Origin: Comamonadaceae bacterium OTU4NAUVB1
Lineage (GTDB): Bacteria; Pseudomonadota; Gammaproteobacteria; Burkholderiales; Burkholderiaceae_C
Assembly (NCBI GenBank): GCA_024372625.1
Contig: CP099605.1
Coordinates: 3,129,001-3,193,000, forward strand
Length of the DNA: 64,000 nucleotides
Direction of reading: 5' to 3'
The notes below the pieces were generated by a model. The model had not been told where the DNA came from. It was given only the letters and a program-made list of their open reading frames with translations, and made no database searches. This document shows, in pieces, positions 49,282 through 57,332 of this stretch (position 1 is its first letter; each line of letters starts with the position of its first letter). A program made the position numbers and the translations under genes.

Positions 49282-50535
49282 TCATGCCTCCACCGCTTCT
49301 GAAGAGGGGAAAAGCTGCTGCATCAACCCCTTCTTGTGGGTCTTGAGGGTTTCGAGCTCTTGCGTCTGAACACTAATGAAATGATCAAGCCCAGTCAAAC
49401 AGTCAGCAATGCGGCGCTGCTCATCAAGTTCAGGAAAAACTATTGGTATCGTCCGCAGGATTCCCAGAGAAATTTCTTGAAATGTGCTTCCTTTACTGGC
49501 AGCCAATATTCTGTCGCTAATACGCTGGCTTTGAATAAGTTGGAGCAAAAACTTAGCCGACCCTTTGGCTCTTAACCTCGCGGTACCTTGAGTAAGGTTT
49601 GCACAAGATATTTCATCGGGAACAATTCTGCATATTCCAATATTTCCCCTGAGAGAAAACACAATATCCCCTGGCAATACCTCTGATCTGCGGTATTTTT
49701 CTGCAATCAATTCCGATGTGCAAGAAAGCGTTTCAAGACAAATATCCGAATTCAAATCCGAGCTCTTTATATAAGGCATCCCGCCAGGAACGTGAGGACC
49801 GGCTTGCACTATTCCATAGGATATTTTCGCGCTGCACAAGTTTTCCAGCGCATCAAGCATCCATTTACTCGAATTTTGAAATTCAGGAAAACGCAGGCGC
49901 GGTTGGATTTCGCCTTCGCGGGGGAAAAGCTGCTGCATCAGCCCTTTTTTATGGGTCTTGAGCACGTCCAATTTGCGGGCTTGCGCGGCGATCAGCTCGT
50001 CCAAGGAACTCAGGCAGTCGGCTATTTTTTGTTGTTCTGGAAAAGACGGAAGCGTAAGTCCAATGCGGGCGATGTCTTTGTAATGAATGCGGACACGCAC
50101 GCTGCCATCACCGCCTTCCGTCACGAATTGTTCCCAGGCTTTGATCTGCCGAAAGTGATCCAGATAGTCGGGAGCTATACCCAATCCACCATTTTTGATG
50201 CATTTGAAGACGACATAGTCGGGACTGACTAGTATTTCGCTATCACCCTTCCATCGAGCGATAGAACCAATGTTGAGTCGCATTGGGTTATAGGCGAACC
50301 AATCTCTTTCGACGAGTTTGTAGCGCGCAATATCTGGCGAGATAAGCCGCGCTTCCATCGGAACGATACCGTCGGCCTTGGTCACTCCCATTACTGACGT
50401 GACCGAGTGCTTGTTGCCGTTGCGGCTCCGACATTCTTCTGTCACGTCGCCCAGCAACACGCTTTGTAACGCCGCGTCCCCAAACTCCGGAAACCTTAGT
50501 CTTGGAACCAGTGCCGCCTCGCTCTTATTACTCAT
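49282..50535 (-). CDS. hsdS: type I restriction-modification specificity subunit
   Basis: HsdS gives the complex its bipartite DNA target. The 417-residue protein has two target-recognition domains separated by a conserved spacer. Each half starts near PRLRFPEF and ends with a coiled coil closing on LKTHKKGLMQQLFP. The two copies of that closing segment share an identical 20-base DNA repeat. The second domain is strikingly AT-rich compared with the rest of the window. I chose the ATG at 50535, 8 bases inside the end of hsdR; a GTG at 50541 is the alternative. Recognition sequence unknown. Confidence 0.95.
   Translation of the reverse strand: MSNKSEAALVPRLRFPEFGDAALQSVLLGDVTEECRSRNGNKHSVTSVMGVTKADGIVPMEARLISPDIARYKLVERDWFAYNPMRLNIGSIARWKGDSEILVSPDYVVFKCIKNGGLGIAPDYLDHFRQIKAWEQFVTEGGDGSVRVRIHYKDIARIGLTLPSFPEQQKIADCLSSLDELIAAQARKLDVLKTHKKGLMQQLFPREGEIQPRLRFPEFQNSSKWMLDALENLCSAKISYGIVQAGPHVPGGMPYIKSSDLNSDICLETLSCTSELIAEKYRRSEVLPGDIVFSLRGNIGICRIVPDEISCANLTQGTARLRAKGSAKFLLQLIQSQRISDRILAASKGSTFQEISLGILRTIPIVFPELDEQRRIADCLTGLDHFISVQTQELETLKTHKKGLMQQLFPSSEAVEA
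49306..49325 (-). repeat. 20-base direct repeat, copy 1 (end of hsdS second half)
   Basis: This is an exact match to 49921-49940. It encodes part of the conserved LMQQLFP segment that closes each half of HsdS. Such repeats allow recombination that exchanges recognition domains. Confidence 0.9.
49921..49940 (-). repeat. 20-base direct repeat, copy 2 (end of hsdS first half)
   Basis: This is an exact match to 49306-49325, in the same orientation and 615 bases away. It encodes the corresponding LMQQLFP segment after the first recognition domain. Confidence 0.9.
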
Positions 50536-53500
50536 ATGCACTCAAGCCCGAGATTTCCCGCCCTTGCGCGCGCTTATTCAGTAACAGCATTAGCTCTTTC
50601 ATCAACTTAGTCTCAGCTAAAGCGCGAGCCTTCCAGCCCAGCCCCAGCGGCGCCATCAGATCACTCAGCGCCTCTCCATCAAAAATCATCCGCTGCAAGA
50701 TGCCCTCTACAAAAGACTGCAGCGCCGCAGGTGCCAACCCGTGTCGAGCAGCCATCTCAGCCAGCTCCACACCATCTTTCTCCTTCTTGAACCGCGCATA
50801 GCCCTCGCGAATAGCCTGCTCGCTCAAGCCCTCGCCCGTTTTCAACGTACCGATGTACGCGGCAATGTCGTCCCGCTCATCCATGAACTTGGCATCGCTC
50901 TGGATCAGGCCAATGAGTTCCTCACGACTCATCTTCTGCTTGCCCGGCCCCTGCTGCGTGTAGCGCGACATCAGCCCCATGATGTAGTCGTAGTCGATGA
51001 CCGCACTGGCGAACAGCACGAACTCGAAGTCGAGCTGGTTCACCGCTGCCGAGTCCTTGCCTTGGTCATCGCCTGCCACACCATCCTTGTCCTGCCGCGC
51101 CTGCTGCTGCTTGAGGCGCTGGGCCGTTTCCAGGTAAACGCCGCGAAAGCCCTGCAGGTTCTCGGTCGGCAAGATCTCCTCGATGGCGGTGGCGTTGTCA
51201 TCGGTCAGGTCGGTGTACTGGTCCAGCTGGGTCTTCAGGCGCTGCACTTCCTTGAAGTTCTGGATGAAGGCCACGCGGGCGGCGTCGCCCTTGAGCTGGG
51301 GCACCGACTCGGGCGTGCAGTCCAACCCCTGGGACTGCATGAAGTCGGCCAGCTTCCGCACCGCGGCATCCAGCTTCTCGATGACCACGGGGGCCTTGTC
51401 CACCAGCCAGATCCTGCGGGCTTCCTCGCCCGACTTCTCGCCGGAGAACAGGGCGATGGCCGCATCCACGCTGCTTTGCTGCTGACGGAAGTCGAGGATG
51501 TTGCCGTAGGGCTTGGTGCCGTTGAGCACGCGGTTCGTGCGCGAGAACGCCTGGATCAGGCCGTGGTGCTTGAGGTTCTTGTCCACGTACAAGGTGTTGA
51601 GGTACTTGCTGTCGAAGCCAGTGAGCAGCATGTCCACCACGATGGTGATGTCGATCTTCTGCGCCGCCGGGTGGTCGGCGTTGGGCCACTGCTGGTCCTT
51701 GATGCGCTTCTGCACGTCCTGGTAGTACAGGTCGAACTCGCCGATGGTGTGGTTGGTGCCGTAGCGCCCGTTGTAGCTGGCGAGGATGGATTTGAGGGCC
51801 GTCTTCTTGCCCTCGGGGTCCTGCTGGTTGTCGGCCTTTTCCTGCGGCAGGTCTTCCTGGATCTGCCTGACGTCGGCATCGCCCTCGGCGGGCGGCGAGA
51901 ACACGCAGGCGATGTTCAGCGGCACGAAGGCCGGGTCGGCCGCCTGCCGGGCCGCCTGCAGTTCGCCGAAGAGGCGGTGGTATTCGATGGCGTCGTTGAT
52001 GCTGGCGGTGGCCAGCACCGCATTGAAGCGGCGGCCGGCGGTGGCGGTGTCGTGCTTGGCCAGGATGGCGTCGATCACGGCCTTCTTGGCCAGGGCCTCG
52101 CCGGGCCTGGGCAGGGAGGACTGGGAGTTTTGGCCCTCGGGCTTGAAATAGTCCACATGGAAGCGCAGCACGTTGGCGTCTTCGATGGCGTGGGTGATGG
52201 TGTAGGCGTGCAGTCGCTGCTGGAACAGGTCTTCGGTGGTCCGGAACTGGCCCTCTTCGCCCTCGAACTGCTTGGCGGTGGCGTTCGCCTCGAAGATGGG
52301 CGTGCCGGTGAAGCCGAAGAGCTGCGCCTTGGGGAAGAACGCCTTGATGGCGTCGTGGTTGGCGCCGAACTGCGAGCGGTGGCATTCGTCGAAGATGAAG
52401 ACGATGCGCTTGTCCTGCAGGGGCGCCAGCTGCTGCTTGAAGGTGGCCTGGCCGTCCCGCTTCTGCTGCTGGTTGCGCGAGCTGCGCTCGTCCAGCGCCA
52501 GGCCCAGCTTCTGGATGGTGGTGACGATCACCTTGTCGGCATGGTCGTCCGACAGCAGGCGGCGCACCAGCGTGGCGGTGTTGGTGTTCTCCTCCACGCA
52601 GTTTTCCTGGAAGCGGTTGAATTCCTCGCGGGTCTGGCGGTCGAGGTCCTTGCGGTCCACCACGAACAGGCATTTCTCGATGTCGGGGTTGTCCTTGAGC
52701 AGCGTGGACGCCTTGAAGGACGTGAGCGTCTTGCCGCTGCCGGTGGTGTGCCAGACGAAGCCGTTGCCGCTGTTCTGGTGGATGCACTCGACGATGTGCT
52801 TGACGGCGTACACCTGGTAGGGCCGCATCATCAGCAGCTTCTGCTCGGCGGCCATCAGCACCATGTAGCGGCTGATCGTCTGGCCCAGGGTGCATTTGAC
52901 GAGGAAGGTCTCGGCGAAGCTGTCGAGGTGGGTGATCTTGTGGTTGGCCTCGTCCGCGAACTGGTAGATGGGCAGGAACCGCTCGTCGGCGTTGAACGCG
53001 AAGTGGCGCGTGTTGTTGTTGGCGAAGTAGTACGTGTTGGTGCGGTTGCTGACGATGAACAACTGCAGGAAGCACAGGAGCGTCTTGGTGTAGCCGTTGC
53101 CGGGGTCGTTCTTGTAATCGACGATCTGCTCCATCGCCCGGCGCGGGTTGATGTCCAGCGTCTTCAACTCGACCTGCACGCAGGGCACGCCGTTGATCAG
53201 GATGAGCACGTCGTACCGGTGATGGCTGTTGTCGGTGTTGATGCGCAGCTGGTTGACCACCTCGAACGTGTTCTTGCACCAGTCCTTGATGTTGACCAGC
53301 GTGTAGTTCAGCGGCGTGCCGTCGTCACGGGCGAAGGCATTGATGTTCCTCAAGGTGCGGGAGGCGGTGAAGACGTCGGGGGTGACGATGTCGTCCAGCA
53401 GCCGCTTGAATTCCCCATCGGTCAGCGTGACGCGGTTCAGGGCCTCGAACTTCTCGCGGAAGTTGCGTTCCAGCGCGGCGCGGTCGCGGATGTCGTCCCT

Positions 53501-53617
53501 GTATTCGTACTTGAGGCTCTGCAGCTTGCCGATGAAACCGTATTCGACTTGCGCTTCCTTGACGACGTGCTTGGTCGCGCCGGACGTCGGGTCGTAGGGG
53601 GTCTTGGATGAGAGCAT
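50528..53617 (-). CDS. hsdR: type I restriction endonuclease subunit R
   Basis: HsdR translocates and cuts unmethylated DNA. The 1029-residue protein has a PD-(D/E)xK nuclease with D136 and E150-L-K152 (YDVLILINGVPCVQVELKT). Motor domains follow: Walker A GSGKT at 293-297 (WHTTGSGKTLTSFKAS), DECH at 410-413 and motif VI-like LLTGFDSKYLNTLYVDK. The C-terminal helical region mediates assembly with the methylase. Length is normal. It is the first gene of the operon, ahead of hsdS. No clear promoter is seen in the 213 bases upstream. Confidence 0.97.
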   Translation of the reverse strand: MLSSKTPYDPTSGATKHVVKEAQVEYGFIGKLQSLKYEYRDDIRDRAALERNFREKFEALNRVTLTDGEFKRLLDDIVTPDVFTASRTLRNINAFARDDGTPLNYTLVNIKDWCKNTFEVVNQLRINTDNSHHRYDVLILINGVPCVQVELKTLDINPRRAMEQIVDYKNDPGNGYTKTLLCFLQLFIVSNRTNTYYFANNNTRHFAFNADERFLPIYQFADEANHKITHLDSFAETFLVKCTLGQTISRYMVLMAAEQKLLMMRPYQVYAVKHIVECIHQNSGNGFVWHTTGSGKTLTSFKASTLLKDNPDIEKCLFVVDRKDLDRQTREEFNRFQENCVEENTNTATLVRRLLSDDHADKVIVTTIQKLGLALDERSSRNQQQKRDGQATFKQQLAPLQDKRIVFIFDECHRSQFGANHDAIKAFFPKAQLFGFTGTPIFEANATAKQFEGEEGQFRTTEDLFQQRLHAYTITHAIEDANVLRFHVDYFKPEGQNSQSSLPRPGEALAKKAVIDAILAKHDTATAGRRFNAVLATASINDAIEYHRLFGELQAARQAADPAFVPLNIACVFSPPAEGDADVRQIQEDLPQEKADNQQDPEGKKTALKSILASYNGRYGTNHTIGEFDLYYQDVQKRIKDQQWPNADHPAAQKIDITIVVDMLLTGFDSKYLNTLYVDKNLKHHGLIQAFSRTNRVLNGTKPYGNILDFRQQQSSVDAAIALFSGEKSGEEARRIWLVDKAPVVIEKLDAAVRKLADFMQSQGLDCTPESVPQLKGDAARVAFIQNFKEVQRLKTQLDQYTDLTDDNATAIEEILPTENLQGFRGVYLETAQRLKQQQARQDKDGVAGDDQGKDSAAVNQLDFEFVLFASAVIDYDYIMGLMSRYTQQGPGKQKMSREELIGLIQSDAKFMDERDDIAAYIGTLKTGEGLSEQAIREGYARFKKEKDGVELAEMAARHGLAPAALQSFVEGILQRMIFDGEALSDLMAPLGLGWKARALAETKLMKELMLLLNKRAQGREISGLSAYE

Positions 53618-53830
53618 TTCGGAGCAAAAAATAGGGTTTGCTCATTGTCACTGCCCGGCCCGCCAGCCCTCGCGCCACTTGCGAAAACCAGAAAGCGCGA
53701 CCCTCGACCGGCCAGATCCACGCTCGCCTTCTGCGCATCGATGTCGTGGCCGATCGTCCACGTCGGAACGATTCTGTCGTCCACGGTGGTCGTGATCTTC
53801 TTGCGCACTTCCCTCGATGTCCGACCGCGT
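53618..53830. other. gap between hsdR and the cyclophilin-like gene
   Basis: No gene is confidently present. On the minus strand, a frame beginning at a GTG near 53808 reads VRKKITTTVDDRIVPTWTIG and continues into the hsdR start region out of frame. It has no recognised domain and may be chance or a gene remnant at the island edge. The hsdR promoter should lie here, but I see no convincing -35/-10 pair. Confidence 0.3.
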
Positions 53831-54292
53831 TCAGTCCCGCGAGAACCGGACCCGCACGGCGCCCGGGCCGAGCGCCCGCGCCAGGCCGTCCGGATCGTCC
53901 ACCCGGCCGAGGCGCGTGTACGCGTAGGCGGAGTCGAAGCCCAGGTAGAACAGGACCACCGTGTTCGTCCCGTACAGCATGAGGTCGCCATGGCGGATCG
54001 TTCCCGGCCGGCTCGGACGCGCGGGCAGCCCGTCGGGCAGGTCGAACTTCTTCTCGTTGCCGTTGAGATCGGTCATGTCGAGCGTCAGCGGCAGGCGCGC
54101 GGCGAAGGCGCGGGCGGCGTCCGTGTCGGCCGGCGTGACGGCCAGGCGTCGCTCGCCGACGGTCATCCACAGGCGCGACTCGGCATGGCCGACCCCGAAC
54201 GCGAGCAGGCCGGCGCACAGGGCCGCGAGGCGCAGGCGCCATGGCCGGCGCGCGAGGGCCTGCATCGCGGCGGGTGCGCGGCCGGGGGTCAT
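53831..54292 (-). CDS. exported cyclophilin-like fold protein
   Basis: This 153-residue protein has an N-terminal signal-like segment (about residues 15-38, ending VGHAESRLW). A cyclophilin-like domain follows: VTPADTDAARAFAARLPLTL, DMTDLNGNEKKFDLPDGLP, then GDLMLYGTNTVVLFYLGF and RLGRVDDPDGLARAL. The fold resembles cyclophilin, but the family has no established isomerase activity. Its start overlaps the MFS transporter stop by four bases (ATGA), so the two are co-translated. A joint role is likely but unknown. Confidence 0.82.
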   Translation of the reverse strand: MTPGRAPAAMQALARRPWRLRLAALCAGLLAFGVGHAESRLWMTVGERRLAVTPADTDAARAFAARLPLTLDMTDLNGNEKKFDLPDGLPARPSRPGTIRHGDLMLYGTNTVVLFYLGFDSAYAYTRLGRVDDPDGLARALGPGAVRVRFSRD

Positions 54293-55527
54293 GGGGTGGC
54301 CGCGCGGTCCGCGCGCGCCGTCAGGACCACCAGGAACGCGCCGACCAGCAGCAGGCCGGCGCTGACGGCGAAGGTGCTCCGGTGGCCGCCGCCGTCGTAC
54401 AGCAGCCCGCCCACCGTCGAGCCGATGGCGATGGCGAGCTGGACCACGGCGACCATGAGCCCGCCACCGGCCTCCGCGTCGTGCGGGAGCGTGCGCGCGA
54501 TCCACAGCCACCAGCCCACCGGCGCGGCGGTGGCCACCAGGCCCCAGACGCCCAGCAGCGCGGTGGTGGCGGCCACCGAGGTGCCGACGGCGATCAGCGC
54601 CACCGCGATCGCGGCCATCAGCACCGGAATGATCGTCAGCGTGGGGTAGAAGCCGATCCTCAGGAACCGGCCGATGACCAGGGTGCCCGCCACGCCCGCG
54701 ACCCCCAGCGTCAGCAGCACCAGCGACAGGGTCGACACGTCCACGCGCGTCACCGTCTCCAGGAAGGGCCGCAGGTAGGTGAACAGGGCGAACTGCCCCA
54801 TGAAGAAGACGCCCACCGCCAGCATGCCCGTCAGCACCCGGCGGTCCCGCAACAGCGCGAGGACGTTGCCCGAGCCTTTCGCGCGCGGCTGCGCCTTCAT
54901 CGCCGGCAGGCTGAGCCACTGCCAGGCTAAGGCGATCACCGCGATGGGCACCAGGCACAAGAAGGCGCCGCGCCAACCGACGATCGAGGCCAGGTGGCTG
55001 CCCAGCGGCGGCGCCACGACCGTCGCCAGCGCATTGCCGCCGTTGAAGATCGCCAGCGCCCGCGGCACTTGCGAAGGCGGCACGAGCTGCATGGCCGTGG
55101 CCGCCGACAGGGACCAGAAGCCGCCGACGACGACACCGATCAGCGCACGCCCGGCCATGTACGTCGGGTAGTCGGGCGCCATCGCGACGATGGCGCCGGA
55201 GAGGCACATCGTGGCCGTCAGCGCCAGCAGCAGCGCCTTGCGCTCGACCCTGCGCGCGATCGCCGGGATCGACAGGCTCGCGAGCACCGCGAAGACGCCG
55301 GAGATGGCCAGGCCCTGCCCCGCCATGCCTTCGGTGACCCGGAGGTCGGACGCCAGCGGCGTGAGCAGGCTGACCGGCATGAACTCCGAGGCGATCAGCG
55401 CGAAGACGCACAGCGTCATGGCGAAGACGCCGCCCCAGTGCGCCGGCCGCGCGTCGGCCGGGTCGTCGAACGCGTCGACGCCGGCGGGTGCGCCCATGGC
55501 CCGCGCCGTCATCGGATGCTCGTCCAT
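54289..55527 (-). CDS. MFS transporter (drug/sugar efflux type)
   Basis: This 412-residue major facilitator has 12 expected transmembrane helices. The arabinose-efflux/AraJ-YdhP type is suggested by CVFALIASEFMPVSLLTPLA, the loop RRVERKALLLALTATMCLSG and GRALIGVVVGGFWSLSAATA. It probably exports a small molecule, substrate unknown. The start at 55527 (MDEHPMTARAM) is the first with no overlap of the regulatory region; 55512 is an alternative. It is divergent from a LysR gene, with a LysR-type site between them, so it is probably that regulator's target. Confidence 0.9.
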   Translation of the reverse strand: MDEHPMTARAMGAPAGVDAFDDPADARPAHWGGVFAMTLCVFALIASEFMPVSLLTPLASDLRVTEGMAGQGLAISGVFAVLASLSIPAIARRVERKALLLALTATMCLSGAIVAMAPDYPTYMAGRALIGVVVGGFWSLSAATAMQLVPPSQVPRALAIFNGGNALATVVAPPLGSHLASIVGWRGAFLCLVPIAVIALAWQWLSLPAMKAQPRAKGSGNVLALLRDRRVLTGMLAVGVFFMGQFALFTYLRPFLETVTRVDVSTLSLVLLTLGVAGVAGTLVIGRFLRIGFYPTLTIIPVLMAAIAVALIAVGTSVAATTALLGVWGLVATAAPVGWWLWIARTLPHDAEAGGGLMVAVVQLAIAIGSTVGGLLYDGGGHRSTFAVSAGLLLVGAFLVVLTARADRAATP

Positions 55528-55597
55528 GCGCAGTGGTCGGTGGTGTTCATCGGGGTTCCCCTTCAGTGCCCGGGAAGTCTGCCGAGCGGCCGGCGAA

Positions 55598-55631
55598 TTG
55601 ACTAGGTAATGAACGCTTAATACATTCATTA
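55598..55631 (+). promoter_or_regulatory. LysR-type operator and promoter between the MFS and LysR genes
   Basis: The inverted repeat TAATGAA (55607-55613) / TTCATTA (55625-55631) with an 11-base spacer fits the T-N11-A pattern of LysR binding sites. It overlaps a plus-strand promoter, with -35 TTGACT (55598-55603) and TACATT (55621-55626) 17 bases apart. This suggests autorepression of the regulator and control of the divergent MFS gene. Confidence 0.6.
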
Positions 55632-55666
55632 GCCTGGCTGATCAGTGATGCCGGAAGGAAAAGACC

Positions 55667-56566
55667 ATGCCCAGACGCAACCTCAACGACCTGCTGGCCT
55701 TCGTGACGGTGGCGCGCGAATGCAGCTTCACCCGGGCGGCCGGCACGCTCGGGGTGACCCAGTCGGCGCTCAGCCAGGCCATCCGCGGACTCGAGGAGCG
55801 GCTGGAGATCCGCCTGCTCACGCGCACCACGCGCAGCGTCGCGCCCACCTCGGCCGGCGAACGGCTGATGAAGGCCATCGGCCACCGCTTCGACGAGATC
55901 GAGGCCGAGCTCGAGGCGCTGACCGACCTGCGCGACAAGCCCGCCGGCACGGTCCGCATCACCTGCGGCGACAACGTGCTGCACACGGTGCTGCTGCCCC
56001 GGCTCGCGCCGCTGCTGCGCGAGTACCCGGACATCAAGCTGGAGTTCGACGTGAACTACGGCTTCCGCGACATCGTGGCCGACCGCTTCGATGCGGGCGT
56101 GCGCCTGGGCGACACGATCGACAACGACATGATCGCCGTGCCCATCGGTGCGCCGCTGCGGATGGCGGTGGTGGCGTCGCCCGGCTATTTCGCCGTCCAC
56201 CCGGTGCCCCGGACACCGGCCGAGCTGACCGCGCACCGGTGCATCAACCAGCGCATGCCGACCTCGGGCGGGCTCTACGTCTGGGACTTCGAGAAGCGCG
56301 GGCGCAAGGTCAACGTGCGCGTGGACGGGCCGCTGACCTTCAACACCACGGCGCCGCAGGTGGAGGCGGCCCTGGCGGGGCTGGGCATCGCGCTGCTGCC
56401 GGAGGACGAACCGATGCCGCACATCGAATCGGGGCGACTCGTGCGCGTGCTGCACGACTGGTGCCCCCGGTTCGCCGGCTACCACCTGTACTACCCGAGC
56501 AAGTGCCAGCCGTCGCCGGCCTTTTCGCTGGTCGCGAAGGCGCTGCGCCTCGGCGGGTCCCGGTGA
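55667..56566 (+). CDS. LysR-family transcriptional regulator
   Basis: This 299-residue LysR regulator has the N-terminal DNA-binding domain LNDLLAFVTVARECSFTRAA and TQSALSQAIRGLEERLEIRL. The effector domain begins near GTVRITCGDNVLHTVLLPRL. The sequence is of the type next to MFS or oxidoreductase targets. AAGGAAAAG serves as ribosome-binding site before the ATG at 55667. It probably binds the inverted repeat upstream of its own gene and controls the divergent transporter. Confidence 0.95.
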   Translation: MPRRNLNDLLAFVTVARECSFTRAAGTLGVTQSALSQAIRGLEERLEIRLLTRTTRSVAPTSAGERLMKAIGHRFDEIEAELEALTDLRDKPAGTVRITCGDNVLHTVLLPRLAPLLREYPDIKLEFDVNYGFRDIVADRFDAGVRLGDTIDNDMIAVPIGAPLRMAVVASPGYFAVHPVPRTPAELTAHRCINQRMPTSGGLYVWDFEKRGRKVNVRVDGPLTFNTTAPQVEAALAGLGIALLPEDEPMPHIESGRLVRVLHDWCPRFAGYHLYYPSKCQPSPAFSLVAKALRLGGSR

Positions 56567-56668
56567 GCGGCGGGCGCTCCGCGCCGCGATGCCCCGGCGC
56601 CTCGATCACCCGTGCCAGCGCCTGCGCCGGCGCGATCTGGCGCCGCTTCGCGTGGTACGGGTGCGGCC

Positions 56669-57229
56669 TCAGAGAATGCCGGCGATCAGCTTCCTCTTCA
56701 GTGCTTCCGCGTCGGAGACATACCAGTCGGACCGGCTGATCCGTTCCATCAGTTCGTCCAGGCCGACGTCCGAGCCCGCGACGAGGAATCCGAAGGCGGT
56801 GCGCTCCATCCGCAGGGCGCTCTCGATCTCCGCCAGCGTGTCCTTCACGAGCGCTTCCATGCCGCGCATGGCGCCCTTGAGTTCCAGGGTCTTGTTGAGC
56901 CGGCGCTCGTGGATGAGGAGCATGCAGTCCTGGGTCAGGAAGCGCTTCCCGGCCGGAAAGCCCGACATGATGGAGACGCCGGCCGAATAGACGACGGACT
57001 TGCCCAGGAAGGCGAGGTCGAGGCCGAGGCGATCACGCGCGATCATGACGTCCGTCGCGATGCGGCGACCGATCTCCGCGTCGCCGCCGGTGGTCGTCAG
57101 TTCCAGCAGCATGGGACCGGTGCCGTCGACGGCCGTGGCCATCTGCGCCAGGAATTGGTCGAGCATGTCGTCGTCCACCTTGCCGTGGAGACGGATCGTG
57201 GGGTGCTTGAGGAGGTCGTTGGAAATCAT
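56669..57229 (-). CDS. ClpP-like serine protease (S14 family)
   Basis: This 186-residue protein has the ClpP/crotonase-like fold of S14 peptidases. The likely catalytic serine is S82 in SVVYSAGVSIMSG and the histidine is H107 in MLLIHERRLN. The TTTGGDAEIGRRIATDVM loop matches the substrate-strand region. It differs from housekeeping ClpP and has no ClpX or ClpA next to it, so it may act alone or with a distant ATPase. No good Shine-Dalgarno precedes the ATG. It is followed 102 bases upstream by the M48 gene on the same strand. Confidence 0.85.
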   Translation of the reverse strand: MISNDLLKHPTIRLHGKVDDDMLDQFLAQMATAVDGTGPMLLELTTTGGDAEIGRRIATDVMIARDRLGLDLAFLGKSVVYSAGVSIMSGFPAGKRFLTQDCMLLIHERRLNKTLELKGAMRGMEALVKDTLAEIESALRMERTAFGFLVAGSDVGLDELMERISRSDWYVSDAEALKRKLIAGIL

Positions 57230-57332
57230 GGCGATGCAGGGGGTGAATGGAAGCGATGCGTGGCACTCGGGGCCGCGCGCGACGTCGGCACCCTTCCCGA
57301 TGGCGGAATGTCGCGAGGGTCGAGCGCGCGGT

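Noticed and set aside
50741..53611. Plus-strand open frame opposite hsdR (956 codons)
   Set aside because: It is Val/Leu/Ala-rich antisense sequence with no domain. hsdR carries complete nuclease and motor motifs.
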